64,000 bases of DNA from a virus: positions 1-64,000 of IMG/VR virus record IMGVR_UViG_3300008120_000057, one strand, 5' to 3'. Position numbers and translations under genes: made by a program. Below are positions 42,241 through 49,199 of this stretch, piece by piece (within the stretch, counting starts at the first letter, position 1; every line of letters begins with the position of its first letter). A model generated the notes under the pieces. The model did no database searches, was not told the origin of the DNA, and worked only from the letters and a program-made list of their open reading frames with translations.

Positions 42241-42536
42241 CTGTTTTCTTTGTTGTCATCTTTGTAAAACTTTTCCTGTTTATGTTTCTTTTCTTGCAAC
42301 GTTTCTTCACCGAAAAACTTTCGAGGATTACCGCACATATAACACTTTGGATCTCCGCAATTAAAAATCTTTGTTTTGTGGCTACGATGTGGTTGCGTCA
42401 TAAACGGCATTTTGCTCATAGCAGAACTAAGCTTGTGATATCCATAATTCTTAGCTAATTGTAACTGTCTTTTTATCTTTGTTGCTTTTTGATGGAGTCT
42501 CTCACTGTGTCTAATTTTATCTGATTCATCTGACAT
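42237..42536 (-). CDS. Conserved Cys-rich small protein, 99 aa
   Basis: Basic protein with HRSHKTKIFNCGDPKCYMCGNPRKFFGEETLQEKK: a C-x4-C-x2-C knuckle flanked by conserved basic residues, as in a small bacterial/phage family of unknown function. Probably binds zinc or nucleic acid. Confidence 0.75.
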   Translation of the reverse strand: MSDESDKIRHSERLHQKATKIKRQLQLAKNYGYHKLSSAMSKMPFMTQPHRSHKTKIFNCGDPKCYMCGNPRKFFGEETLQEKKHKQEKFYKDDNKENS

Positions 42537-42553
42537 ACACCCTCCTTAACATT

Positions 42554-42644
42554 TGGCGGAAGCGGACGGAGTCGAACCCTCAAGGGCCTATTAAGCCTCA
42601 ACTGTTTTCAAGACAGGTACCATCGCCAATTGGTTTGCGCTTCC
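42554..42644 (-). tRNA. tRNA-Ser(TGA)
   Basis: Class II tRNA, acceptor GGAAGCG/CGCTTCC, loop CTTGAAA, encoded CCA. Its 5' half overlaps the 3' end of the HNH gene by 47 nt. Confidence 0.92.
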
Positions 42645-43083
42645 TTTTGTTTCTTGATTTATAAGTTGGTAATTGGGAATCACAATTACTACAAACAAAT
42701 CTTAAATTTTCTATCCTATTATCATTGTTTATGCCGTTTATGTGATCTAGTATTAATGTCATTGGCTTACCTTGCCACATTGGTTCTATACCACAAATAC
42801 CACAAACATAATCAATTAATTTTTTTGCTTTTATCCTTGCTTTAACACTATGTCTAGAATAACTAGAATTTTCACAAAACACAACATCATCTGGGTATTT
42901 TTGATCGTAATGTTCGGGTCTGCCTGTTTTTAATCCTAAGTTCCATGGTTTAGCACCTTTTTTTCTACCTGCATTTGGTGAATGAAAATGCTTTATTTTG
43001 TTAGGATTATTAACACACGACATTTCATGTGCTTTTAGTGAACCTTTGTTTTTAATTTCTCTTTGACAATATGTGCAATTCAT
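42598..43083 (-). CDS. HNH homing-type endonuclease overlapping a tRNA gene
   Basis: 161 aa. N-terminal zinc-finger-like CTYCQREIKNKGSLKAHEMSC, AP2-like NAGRKKGAKPWNLGLKTGRPE, then the HNH core CGICGIEPMWQGKPMTLILDHINGINNDNRIENLRFVCSNCDSQL (HIN and N residues, two CxxC). The C-terminal 15 codons lie inside tRNA-Ser(TGA) on the same strand. Homing nucleases often insert near conserved tRNA targets, which fits. Confidence 0.88.
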   Translation of the reverse strand: MNCTYCQREIKNKGSLKAHEMSCVNNPNKIKHFHSPNAGRKKGAKPWNLGLKTGRPEHYDQKYPDDVVFCENSSYSRHSVKARIKAKKLIDYVCGICGIEPMWQGKPMTLILDHINGINNDNRIENLRFVCSNCDSQLPTYKSRNKRKRKPIGDGTCLENS

Positions 43084-43141
43084 AATAGTATCCTCTACTA
43101 TTATTTATGCTTTAACGCAAAAAATCGTCAAATAGCTGCGT

Positions 43142-43381
43142 TTAGCCATTCTTCCTTTTTATTATCATTGCTACATATGTTCCTGTAAATGCACCTAATA
43201 ATGCAGGTATCAACATCAAATTATCGTTAACAAAGCTTATTAGAGCTATACTATATATTAACATAACGATTGATGCAAGTGTACTGGCAACCAAAGGCTT
43301 ATCTTCGGCAATAGCTTTTATATAATAGGTATTCACTATATCGGTAAAAAATACAGCAAAAAATGTGATGATATATGACAT
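43142..43381 (-). CDS. Small membrane protein, 79 aa
   Basis: Three short hydrophobic helices (FFAVFFTDIVNTYYI, ASTLASIVMLIYSIALISFV, LIPALLGAFTGTYVAMII) and a basic end. Resembles small membrane proteins of large phages. Lies between HNH and tRNA-Arg. Function unknown. Confidence 0.65.
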   Translation of the reverse strand: MSYIITFFAVFFTDIVNTYYIKAIAEDKPLVASTLASIVMLIYSIALISFVNDNLMLIPALLGAFTGTYVAMIIKRKNG

Positions 43382-43385
43382 TGGG

Positions 43386-43457
43386 TTAGTCCTGCAGGAA
43401 TCGAACCTGCATCATTGCAATCGGAATGCAGTATCTTATCCATTAGACGAAGGACTA
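43386..43457 (-). tRNA. tRNA-Arg(CCG)
   Basis: Acceptor TAGTCCT/AGGACTA, loop TTCCGAT, T-arm GCAGG TTCGATT CCTGC. CCA is not exactly encoded (ACCC follows). Confidence 0.85.
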
Positions 43458-43461
43458 AAAT

Positions 43462-43535
43462 TGGAGCGGGTAGCGAGAATCGAACTCGCAAATAATCCTT
43501 GGCAAGGATTCAGGTTACCTTTACATCATACCCGC
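43462..43535 (-). tRNA. tRNA-Gly(GCC)
   Basis: Acceptor GCGGGTA/TACCCGC, loop TTGCCAA, encoded CCA. 8 nt upstream of the DnaK stop on the same strand. Confidence 0.92.
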
Positions 43536-43543
43536 TTGAAACC

Positions 43544-45454
43544 TTAATTAGTTTCTTTTACTTCTGCGTCTACTACATTAGGATCACCTTCTGCTTTTTG
43601 TGCGTTTGGATCACCTTCTGGCATTTCTTTATTGCGCTTTTCTGCTTCATATGTAATAGTTTTGCGATATAGTTCACCGAGTTCTTCAGTGGCTTTGTCC
43701 ATATCTTCTTTACTATCACCTTTAGCAACTTCTTTGTATTTACTAATACTATCAAGCATTGAAGTTTTTTCTTCTTCAGGAATATAGCCTTCAAGATTTT
43801 CAATTTGCTTTTCAAGCATACCAATTTGATTATCCAAACTGTTACGTGCTTGTACAAGTTCTACAACCTTTTTATCTTCCTCAGCATTTAACTCAGCGTC
43901 TTTGACCATTTGTTCAATTTCTTGTTCAGATAATCCAGAACTTGCTTTGATAGTAATTTGCTTTTCTTTGTTAGTTTTCTTGTCAAGAGCCTTAACTGAT
44001 AGTATACCATTTGCGTCAATGTCAAATGTTACTTCAATCTGTGGCATGCCTCTTGGTGCAGGATCAATGCCCTCTAGTGTAAACTCACCTAGTCCTTTGT
44101 TACCTACAACAATTTCACGTTCACCTTGGAAAACTTTAATTGTAACAGCAGGCTGATTATCGTCTGCTGTACTAAAAGTTTGGCTTGCCTTTGTAGGAAT
44201 CGTTGTATTCTTTTTGATAAGTTTAGTCATAACACCACCTAGTGTTTCAATACCTAAACTTAAAGGTGTAACATCCAACAACAGAACATCAGTGCGATCA
44301 CCACCTAAGACTTGACCTTGAAGTGCAGCACCAACTGCAACTGCTTCATCAGGGTTTACATCTTTACGAGGTGCCTTACCAAAAAACTTTTCTACTGCTT
44401 CTTGTACTCTTGGCATGCGAGTCATACCACCAACAAGAATCACTTCATCAATATCACTGATACTTACACCAGCGTCTTTGATTGCAACTTCACAAGGCTT
44501 AATGCTACGTTGAATTAACTCTTCAACCAAACCTTCTAATTTAGCACGTGTGATTTTAACGTTAAGATGCTTTGGTCCTGTTGCATCAGCAGTGATATAA
44601 GGTAAGCTTACATCAGTCTGTGTTGAACTTGATAGTTCAATCTTAGCACGTTCTGCTGCATCTTTAAGTCTTTGTAATGCTAATACATCTTTAGTTAAAT
44701 CTACACCACTTTCTTTTTTGAACTCATCAACTAGATGATCCATAATTCTTTGGTCAAAATCTTCACCACCTAAAAATGTATCACCGTTAGTTGATAATAC
44801 TTCAAATTGTTTTTCACCTTCGACATTAGCAATATCAATAATACTAATGTCAAATGTTCCACCACCTAAGTCATAGACAGCAATTTTTCGGTCCTTCTTG
44901 TCCTGTTTGTCTACACCGTAAGCTAATGCTGCCGCTGTAGGTTCGTTAATAATACGCAATACTTCCAGACCCGCAATGCGTCCTGCGTCTTTAGTTGCTT
45001 GTCTTTGACTATCATTAAAATATGCTGGAACTGTAATAACAGCCTTTGTGACTTCTTCACCTAAGAAATCTTCTGCTGTCTTTTTCATTTTACGCAAAAC
45101 TTCAGCACTGATTTGTGGAGGTGCTAGTTTCTTGTCATTCACTTCTACCCAAGCATCACCGTTATCTGCTTCTACAATCTTATATGGCATTAGATCGATA
45201 TCTTTTTGGACTGCTTGTTCTTTGAATTTGCGCCCAATCAATCTCTTTGATGCATACACCGTGTTCTTTGGATTAGTAACAGCTTGACGCTTAGCTGGCG
45301 CGCCAACAACGATTTCACCGTCCTGCATGTAGGCGATAATGCTTGGGGTAGTTCTTGCACCCTCGCTGTTCTCTAATACTTTTGGATTTTTGCCATCTAT
45401 GATAGCAACGCATGAATTGGTAGTACCTAGGTCAATACCTATAATCTTTGACAT
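43544..45454 (-). CDS. dnaK: Hsp70 chaperone DnaK
   Basis: 636 aa, full length. Nucleotide-binding domain signatures are intact: [31 protein letters not shown], and [18 protein letters not shown]. The substrate-binding domain (from about residue 385) and helical lid follow, with a short acidic EGDPN-type repeat before the end. The C-terminal EEVD-like end is replaced by [20 protein letters not shown] precedes the ATG. No DnaJ or GrpE is seen nearby, so host co-chaperones would be used. Confidence 0.96.
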   Translation of the reverse strand: MSKIIGIDLGTTNSCVAIIDGKNPKVLENSEGARTTPSIIAYMQDGEIVVGAPAKRQAVTNPKNTVYASKRLIGRKFKEQAVQKDIDLMPYKIVEADNGDAWVEVNDKKLAPPQISAEVLRKMKKTAEDFLGEEVTKAVITVPAYFNDSQRQATKDAGRIAGLEVLRIINEPTAAALAYGVDKQDKKDRKIAVYDLGGGTFDISIIDIANVEGEKQFEVLSTNGDTFLGGEDFDQRIMDHLVDEFKKESGVDLTKDVLALQRLKDAAERAKIELSSSTQTDVSLPYITADATGPKHLNVKITRAKLEGLVEELIQRSIKPCEVAIKDAGVSISDIDEVILVGGMTRMPRVQEAVEKFFGKAPRKDVNPDEAVAVGAALQGQVLGGDRTDVLLLDVTPLSLGIETLGGVMTKLIKKNTTIPTKASQTFSTADDNQPAVTIKVFQGEREIVVGNKGLGEFTLEGIDPAPRGMPQIEVTFDIDANGILSVKALDKKTNKEKQITIKASSGLSEQEIEQMVKDAELNAEEDKKVVELVQARNSLDNQIGMLEKQIENLEGYIPEEEKTSMLDSISKYKEVAKGDSKEDMDKATEELGELYRKTITYEAEKRNKEMPEGDPNAQKAEGDPNVVDAEVKETN

Positions 45455-45552
45455 GTTATTTCTCCTTTAATAAGCAAGATTACTTCAGTGCCCGATAGGC
45501 GCAACTGAGATATGTATTTATACATTATTTTTACTAAAAATACAAATATATT

Positions 45553-45627
45553 TGGTAGCAGGAGAGGGATTCGAACCCCCGATAGCTTCCGTATGAAGGA
45601 AGTGCATTACCTCTTTGCTATCCTGCC
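45553..45627 (-). tRNA. tRNA-Met(CAT), probable elongator
   Basis: Loop TTCATAC, acceptor GGCAGGA/TCCTGCT with G1-T72, A73, encoded CCA. Third CAT tRNA in the window; lacks the initiator mismatch. Confidence 0.88.
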
Positions 45628-45677
45628 ATATACTTTCGTACATTTATTTGTTACAAGTAACAAATATATAACTTTAT

Positions 45678-45875
45678 ATGGAAATAGAATTTATTTCATT
45701 ATACAAACTCGGAGTAGGATGCATCCTAGTGAGGTATGAAGATATTATAACAATGGAGTACACTCCACTAGGATATACTCGTATTGAATTTGGGTACGGC
45801 GAACATCTTATTGTTGAAGAAGATATAATTTGTATAATGAAAAAAATTCAAGCAGCTAAAACGCTAAGTGAATAA
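45678..45875 (+). CDS. Small hypothetical protein, 65 aa
   Basis: ATG at 45678: EIEFISLYKLGVGCILVRYEDIITMEYTPLGYTRIEFGYGEHLIVEEDIICIMKKIQAAKTLSE. Beta-rich small protein on the strand opposite the tRNAs, ending just before tRNA-Phe. Supported only by frame and composition. Confidence 0.45.
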   Translation: MEIEFISLYKLGVGCILVRYEDIITMEYTPLGYTRIEFGYGEHLIVEEDIICIMKKIQAAKTLSE

Positions 45876-45876
45876 T

Positions 45877-45952
45877 GGTGCCGCCTGTTGGTTACGCTCC
45901 AACCTATCCGGCTCTTCAAACCGGCGCTTTCACTAGATTAGCTTAAGCGGCA
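45877..45952 (-). tRNA. tRNA-Phe(GAA) with an unusual T-loop
   Basis: Acceptor GCCGCTT/AGGCGGC, anticodon loop TTGAAGA, encoded CCA. T-stem GTTGG/CCAAC is perfect but the loop is AGCGTAA, lacking the normal TTC. It may be functional or degenerate. Confidence 0.7.
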
Positions 45953-45954
45953 TT

Positions 45955-46030
45955 GGGGTGAAGGACGGGACTCGAACCCGCAACCACTGGATCCACAATC
46001 CAGGGCTCTACCAATTGAGCTACCAACACC
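45955..46030 (-). tRNA. tRNA-His(GTG)
   Basis: Loop TTGTGGA, encoded CCA, extra 5' G facing C73 as in tRNA-His. Acceptor has two T-T mismatches at pairs 4-69 and 5-68. Confidence 0.82.
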
Positions 46031-46035
46031 ATTGA

Positions 46036-46215
46036 TTATGTTGCACGCCATTCTACACGACCATACTGGTCTATATGTGCAATACTTTGCATACGTTTGA
46101 CTTCAACATATTCACGTTTCTCAGTAATAATTTCACCACCACGTTGTACTAATTCATTTACTTTAATCTTTGCTACAGAATTAATAGGTTCAAATTTTTT
46201 AAACTTGATCTCCAT
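46036..46215 (-). CDS. Small hypothetical protein, 59 aa
   Basis: ATG at 46215 after GGAGGTG. EIKFKKFEPINSVAKIKVNELVQRGGEIITEKREYVEVKRMQSIAHIDQYGRVEWRAT: beta-rich, soluble. Its stop lies 6 nt from tRNA-His. Function unknown. Confidence 0.65.
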   Translation of the reverse strand: MEIKFKKFEPINSVAKIKVNELVQRGGEIITEKREYVEVKRMQSIAHIDQYGRVEWRAT

Positions 46216-46238
46216 TTTACACCTCCGATTTATAAATA

Positions 46239-46338
46239 TGTAGTGTAGCGGTTAATCTAGCACACAAGGATGCCAACGTAAAGAGTTTTCTAGATTTCCT
46301 CTATACCTAGTCGAAGGCCAAATTGTCGCTACACTACA
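46239..46338. repeat. 12-bp inverted repeat closing a 100-nt element
   Basis: TGTAGTGTAGCG (46239-46250) and CGCTACACTACA (46327-46338) are perfect inverted copies. Inside are AATCTAG/CTAGATT and other stems. The right arm overlaps the stop codon of the metallophosphoesterase gene. It looks like a tRNA-like or structured RNA element, but no anticodon could be assigned. Confidence 0.6.
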
Positions 46339-46906
46339 TCACAGGTCCATTACCATTTTTAAAACCAACAGTACCGCCTTCTTCTACAATACGTTTGATA
46401 ACTTCTTCAAACAATATAGGGCGATAATCTGTTTGTTCTACACAAACACAATGATATCTTGGGTCGATTTTATATTCACCGAAAATTTCTGCTTTAACTC
46501 TCTGATAATGCAGATGTCCATGAATATTAGTACCGAACCTTGCGAGACTATCTGTATGAATAGGAATATGACTTAATATCATTCCATTCATTACATGATA
46601 GCCACGAATATCTCTAAAGTATTCAGTGTATTCTTCTAATCTAAAAATGTCGTGGTTACCCTTAATAAGAACCTTATCTCCATTAAGCCTTGCTAGAGTT
46701 TTAAGTGCTTTACGATTAATCACAACATCACCGAGATGGTAAACTTTATCGTTTGGACGAACGGTTTCGTTCCAACGTTTTACCATTTCTTCATCCATCT
46801 CATCTGGGTCATCCCAGGGTCTGAGTTTAGTTCCATCATCACGAAGGAACTTACAAACGCCAGCATGACCAAAATGCGTATCAGAAACCAAAAAGTTTGC
46901 TGGCAT
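46334..46906 (-). CDS. Phage metallophosphoesterase
   Basis: 190 aa from ATG 46906 (a GTG two codons upstream overlaps the AAGGAG ribosome site, so is not used). Motifs: VSDTHFGH, HLGDVV, KGNHD, and SHIPIH...NIHGHLHY, the ordered calcineurin-like metal ligands. This compact form is common in phages. A strong promoter (46928-46956) precedes it. Substrate unknown. Confidence 0.88.
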   Translation of the reverse strand: MPANFLVSDTHFGHAGVCKFLRDDGTKLRPWDDPDEMDEEMVKRWNETVRPNDKVYHLGDVVINRKALKTLARLNGDKVLIKGNHDIFRLEEYTEYFRDIRGYHVMNGMILSHIPIHTDSLARFGTNIHGHLHYQRVKAEIFGEYKIDPRYHCVCVEQTDYRPILFEEVIKRIVEEGGTVGFKNGNGPVM

Positions 46907-46927
46907 AGTCACTCCTTAAATAAAAAA

Positions 46928-46956
46928 ATTATAACACAAAAACAATTTACTGTCAA
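46928..46956 (-). promoter_or_regulatory. Promoter of the metallophosphoesterase gene
   Basis: -35 TTGACA at 46951-46956, 17-bp spacer beginning GTAAAT, -10 TATAAT at 46928-46933. Confidence 0.8.
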
Positions 46957-46957
46957 T

Positions 46958-47034
46958 TGGCACCCCAGGAAGGATTCGAACCTCCGACTCCTGCGTTCGT
47001 AGCACAGTACTCTAGTCCACTGAGTTACTGGGGC
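46958..47034 (-). tRNA. tRNA-Arg(ACG)
   Basis: Acceptor GCCCCAG/CTGGGGT, loop CTACGAA (A34 probably converted to inosine), encoded CCA. Confidence 0.92.
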
Positions 47035-47043
47035 ATATATTGA

Positions 47044-47119
47044 TGGTGGGGGCTATGGGAATCGAACCCATTTAATCTACTATGTCATAGTAGCGACTAG
47101 CCATTCATACCTAGCCCCT
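47044..47119 (-). tRNA. tRNA-Val(GAC)
   Basis: Anticodon arm CTACT ATGACAT AGTAG, encoded CCA, acceptor AGGGGCT/AGCCCCC with an A1-C72 mismatch. A CCGAC...GTCGG hairpin lies directly upstream (47121-47151). Confidence 0.82.
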
Positions 47120-47193
47120 CGCCGACCCGGGGTTTCCCTCCTTGCAGTCGGTGAAGTATTTATTGCCCAACACCATTAAAAATAAATACAAAA

Positions 47194-47895
47194 ATGCATA
47201 TACATATATTTGGTCACAGCATTTGTGCCAGAGCAGGTTGGAAACATGACAAACCCGAACCTGATCTATTTGTTGATAGATTAATTAAAAAATATAATAT
47301 ACCTAAATCAAACTATCACGCTGTTAATCAAGGCAGTGAAGAAAGAATATTATATTTTTTAAAAAAAGTTAAAAAGATTGACTTGGCGATAATCTTCCAT
47401 GGCACTCCGCAACATTTCTTTTGTCCTGCGTGGTCTAGTGATTTTCATTTAGTAGACCAAGACAAATATTGGGAAAATGATTACCCCAGAGATTTGTATT
47501 ACATGCCTGAAATACTAAAAGATAAACCAAAAGAACCTAATCCTGATATAATATTAGATAAGAAAAATTATCAAAAATCATATGAAAATTTTGTAAAACA
47601 CTTTTATACACCTGAATTAAATCGCAATAGACACTATGGCGCATTAATTCAAATTGATCAATATTTAAATCACAAAAAAATACATGCAATTCATTGTGTA
47701 CTAAAAAACACATTACCAACTTGGTTCGAGTTTAGTAATGGTATAGTAGACAATGAACTTGCAGAGTTGCAAAAACAAAACAGTAAGTTCTATACCGGAC
47801 CTCAAAACAGCGGCAATTTAATCAGTGAAGAAGGTAATATCTACATTGCTAACAAACTTACTGATTACATAGAACAATTAACTGGCTGGGGATGA
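47194..47895 (+). CDS. SGNH-hydrolase-like protein, 233 aa
   Basis: Starts HIHIFGHSICARAGW, with a Ser where SGNH esterases carry GxS, followed by VNQGSEERILYFL and LAIIFHGTPQHFF (possible block III region). This layout suggests a divergent SGNH fold seen in phage proteins near glycan genes. It is on the (+) strand in a (-) tRNA region; its last 13 nt overlap tRNA-Gln. Confidence 0.55.
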   Translation: MHIHIFGHSICARAGWKHDKPEPDLFVDRLIKKYNIPKSNYHAVNQGSEERILYFLKKVKKIDLAIIFHGTPQHFFCPAWSSDFHLVDQDKYWENDYPRDLYYMPEILKDKPKEPNPDIILDKKNYQKSYENFVKHFYTPELNRNRHYGALIQIDQYLNHKKIHAIHCVLKNTLPTWFEFSNGIVDNELAELQKQNSKFYTGPQNSGNLISEEGNIYIANKLTDYIEQLTGWG

Positions 47896-47958
47896 TGGAC
47901 TCGAACCACCGAATGTCGGAATCAAAATCCGATGCCTTACCAACTTGGCGAATCCCCA
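47883..47958 (-). tRNA. tRNA-Gln(TTG)
   Basis: Acceptor TGGGGAT/ATCCCCA, loop TTTTGAT, encoded CCA. It starts 2 nt after the stop of the 49-aa gene on the same strand. Confidence 0.92.
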
Positions 47959-47959
47959 A

Positions 47960-48109
47960 TTAACTTGGTATTACTTTTGGTATATACGGTACATTTCTAG
48001 GACCATGTCTTTGCTCAAATAACATACGTGCTTCCTGTAAATCTTTAGCATAGACACGATCTTTAATATCACCTTGCGGTGTTCTTACTGTAGTTTCATA
48101 CATTGGCAT
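47960..48109 (-). CDS. Small hypothetical protein downstream of pqqA, 49 aa
   Basis: ATG at 48109 with AAGGAG six nt upstream: PMYETTVRTPQGDIKDRVYAKDLQEARMLFEQRHGPRNVPYIPKVIPS. The YAKDLQEARMLFEQRHGPRNVPYIPKVI pattern recalls small phage proteins with a beta-alpha-beta fold. It is separated from pqqA by a terminator, so it may be read only by readthrough. Function unknown. Confidence 0.65.
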   Translation of the reverse strand: MPMYETTVRTPQGDIKDRVYAKDLQEARMLFEQRHGPRNVPYIPKVIPS

Positions 48110-48129
48110 AACAAACTCCTTAGAGGTAA

Positions 48130-48152
48130 GAAAAGGTAGCTAAGCTACCCTT
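48130..48152 (-). terminator. Terminator after pqqA
   Basis: GGGTAGC-TTA-GCTACC hairpin (48150-48135 on the - strand) followed by TTTTCTT, about 30 nt after the pqqA stop. In bacteria a hairpin between pqqA and pqqB is also common. Confidence 0.7.
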
Positions 48153-48179
48153 TTCATTATGTTGATTGAAAATCACTGA

Positions 48180-48251
48180 TTAGCGATTTGCAATGTACAT
48201 AGTGATTTCAAAACCAAAACGCATATCAGTTGCACTAGGTGTTGTCCACAT
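48180..48251 (-). CDS. pqqA: PqqA, PQQ precursor peptide (23 aa)
   Basis: 23 codons from ATG 48251 with AAAGGAG upstream. The peptide begins MWTTPSATDMRFGFE and ends ITMYIANR. It aligns without gaps with cellular PqqA: Met-Trp start, Pro5, Asp9, Arg11, Gly13, then Glu15 and Tyr19, the two residues that PqqE/PqqD join and that become PQQ, with the usual three-residue spacing, and the AsnArg end. Length equals Klebsiella PqqA (23 aa). It is transcribed from its own promoter and terminator, with no pqqB-E in the window, so host enzymes would process it. Confidence 0.9.
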   Translation of the reverse strand: MWTTPSATDMRFGFEITMYIANR

Positions 48252-48271
48252 GTTACTCTCCTTTGAATTTA

Positions 48272-48296
48272 AAATACATGTACTGCACATGTATTT
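48272..48296 (-). promoter_or_regulatory. 5'-terminal stem-loop of the pqqA transcript
   Basis: Perfect 10-bp inverted repeat AAATACATGT / ACATGTATTT (48272-48281, 48287-48296). It begins at the predicted +1 and ends about 20 nt before the start codon. It may stabilise the mRNA or act as an operator. Confidence 0.65.
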
Positions 48297-48301
48297 AAGA
48301 G

Positions 48302-48330
48302 ATTGTACAACACAAAAATGGTACTGTCTA
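48302..48330 (-). promoter_or_regulatory. pqqA promoter
   Basis: -35 TAGACA at 48325-48330, 17-bp spacer, -10 TACAAT at 48302-48307. Confidence 0.75.
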
Positions 48331-48373
48331 TACGCATAGTATTGAACGATAGCTAGTGAAAATCATTAAACTT

Positions 48374-48463
48374 ACCATATAGAAACACATTCCTGGATTG
48401 TCGTAAAACCCTCCATAGCCCCGAGCGCCATTATTTTTATATTCGAATGTGTTTTTATATGGT
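48374..48463. repeat. 19-bp inverted repeat between tRNA-Lys and pqqA
   Basis: Arms 48374-48392 (ACCATATAGAAACACATTC) and 48445-48463 match as inverted copies at 18 of 19 positions. On the (-) strand the left arm starts with the CCA end of tRNA-Lys, so the stem would compete with the tRNA 3' end. The enclosed 52 nt are GC-rich in the middle. Confidence 0.7.
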
Positions 48464-48535
48464 AGGGGCACAGAGATTCGAACTCTGGACACACGGATTA
48501 AAAGTCCGCTGCTCTACCTACTGAGCTATACCCCC
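48460..48535 (-). tRNA. tRNA-Lys(TTT)
   Basis: Acceptor GGGGGTA/TGCCCCT, loop CTTTTAA, encoded CCA. Confidence 0.92.
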
Positions 48536-48562
48536 ATCATCTTTCGAGGTTTGTCGCTTTCC

Positions 48563-48730
48563 TTATTCATCTTTATCACCTTTATTTCTCATGCTTCTTG
48601 TTTTAGCACTTCTTTCTGAGGATTTGACTGCCTCACGAATGAAATGTCTTTCACGTTCCTTATTAAAACTAAGGATCGCAATAGCCTTTTCTGCTTTCTT
48701 TATTTTTACTGCCTTTGGATCGTAACCCAT
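48563..48730 (-). CDS. Small basic protein, 55 aa
   Basis: ATG at 48730 after GGAGATTAAT: GYDPKAVKIKKAEKAIAILSFNKERERHFIREAVKSSERSAKTRSMRNKGDKDE. Highly charged single helix pair; phage-type. Upstream of tRNA-Lys on the same strand. Confidence 0.6.
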   Translation of the reverse strand: MGYDPKAVKIKKAEKAIAILSFNKERERHFIREAVKSSERSAKTRSMRNKGDKDE

Positions 48731-48830
48731 ATTAATCTCCTATTTAAAATTTCTATCAATTAATGCTAACAACCAAATAACTCCGATAATAACTGCCATT
48801 GCCCCATTGTAGTTCTCCTTATAGTTATAT

Positions 48831-48914
48831 TGGTGGGGTGTACTGGGATCGAACCAGTCATGTCAAAGACGGCGGATTTACAGTCCACTGCATCACCATT
48901 GATGCTTCCACCCC
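48831..48914 (-). tRNA. tRNA-Tyr(GTA)
   Basis: Class II tRNA with long variable arm, acceptor GGGGTGG/ACACCCC, loop CTGTAAA, encoded CCA. Confidence 0.9.
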
Positions 48915-49122
48915 ATTTAATGCTCTGACAGACCTCGGAGGTAATTATACCGCATCAAGCACCGAGTAGTCTCAGTACCATCACACACGGCCTCCACCCT
49001 CTCCACGACAGGTCCCGTTCTCGCATTGCCAGCGCACTTTCGGTTTAAAGTGTACCACCCGTAGTTGTCATACTACTTCTCATCGTGCGGGTCACACTAT
49101 CTGCTGACTAAGCAGAACGTTC
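48915..49122 (-). ncRNA. Structured non-coding region between tRNA-Asp and tRNA-Tyr (RNA3)
   Basis: 208 nt with no plausible gene on the tRNA strand. Hairpins: 49101-49115 (CTGC/GCAG), 49061-49076 (GTAGT/ACTAC), 49035-49052 (CACTTT/AAAGTG), 48932-48942 (ACCT/AGGT). Co-directional with flanking tRNAs and probably co-transcribed. No match to a known RNA family could be made by eye. Confidence 0.5.
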
Positions 49123-49199
49123 TGGCGACACCAAGGGGGTTCGAACCCCTGACCTCCGCCGTGACAGGGCGGCATTCTAACCAGCTGAACTATGGTGCC
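49123..49199 (-). tRNA. tRNA-Asp(GTC)
   Basis: Acceptor GGCACCA/TGGTGTC, loop CTGTCAC, encoded CCA. Overlaps the stop of the upstream 54-aa gene by 10 nt. Confidence 0.92.

Noticed and set aside
48362-48480. A protein frame inside the inverted repeat before pqqA (about 30 codons rich in Tyr and Gly)
   Set aside because: There is no ATG with a ribosome site; the frame starts inside tRNA-Lys and coincides with the inverted repeat, so RNA structure explains it better.
48740-48830. Very short ORFs (13 or 19 codons) upstream of the 55-aa gene on the (-) strand
   Set aside because: The 13-codon frame has a ribosome site but no protein-like features; the hydrophobic 19-codon frame lacks a properly placed ribosome site.
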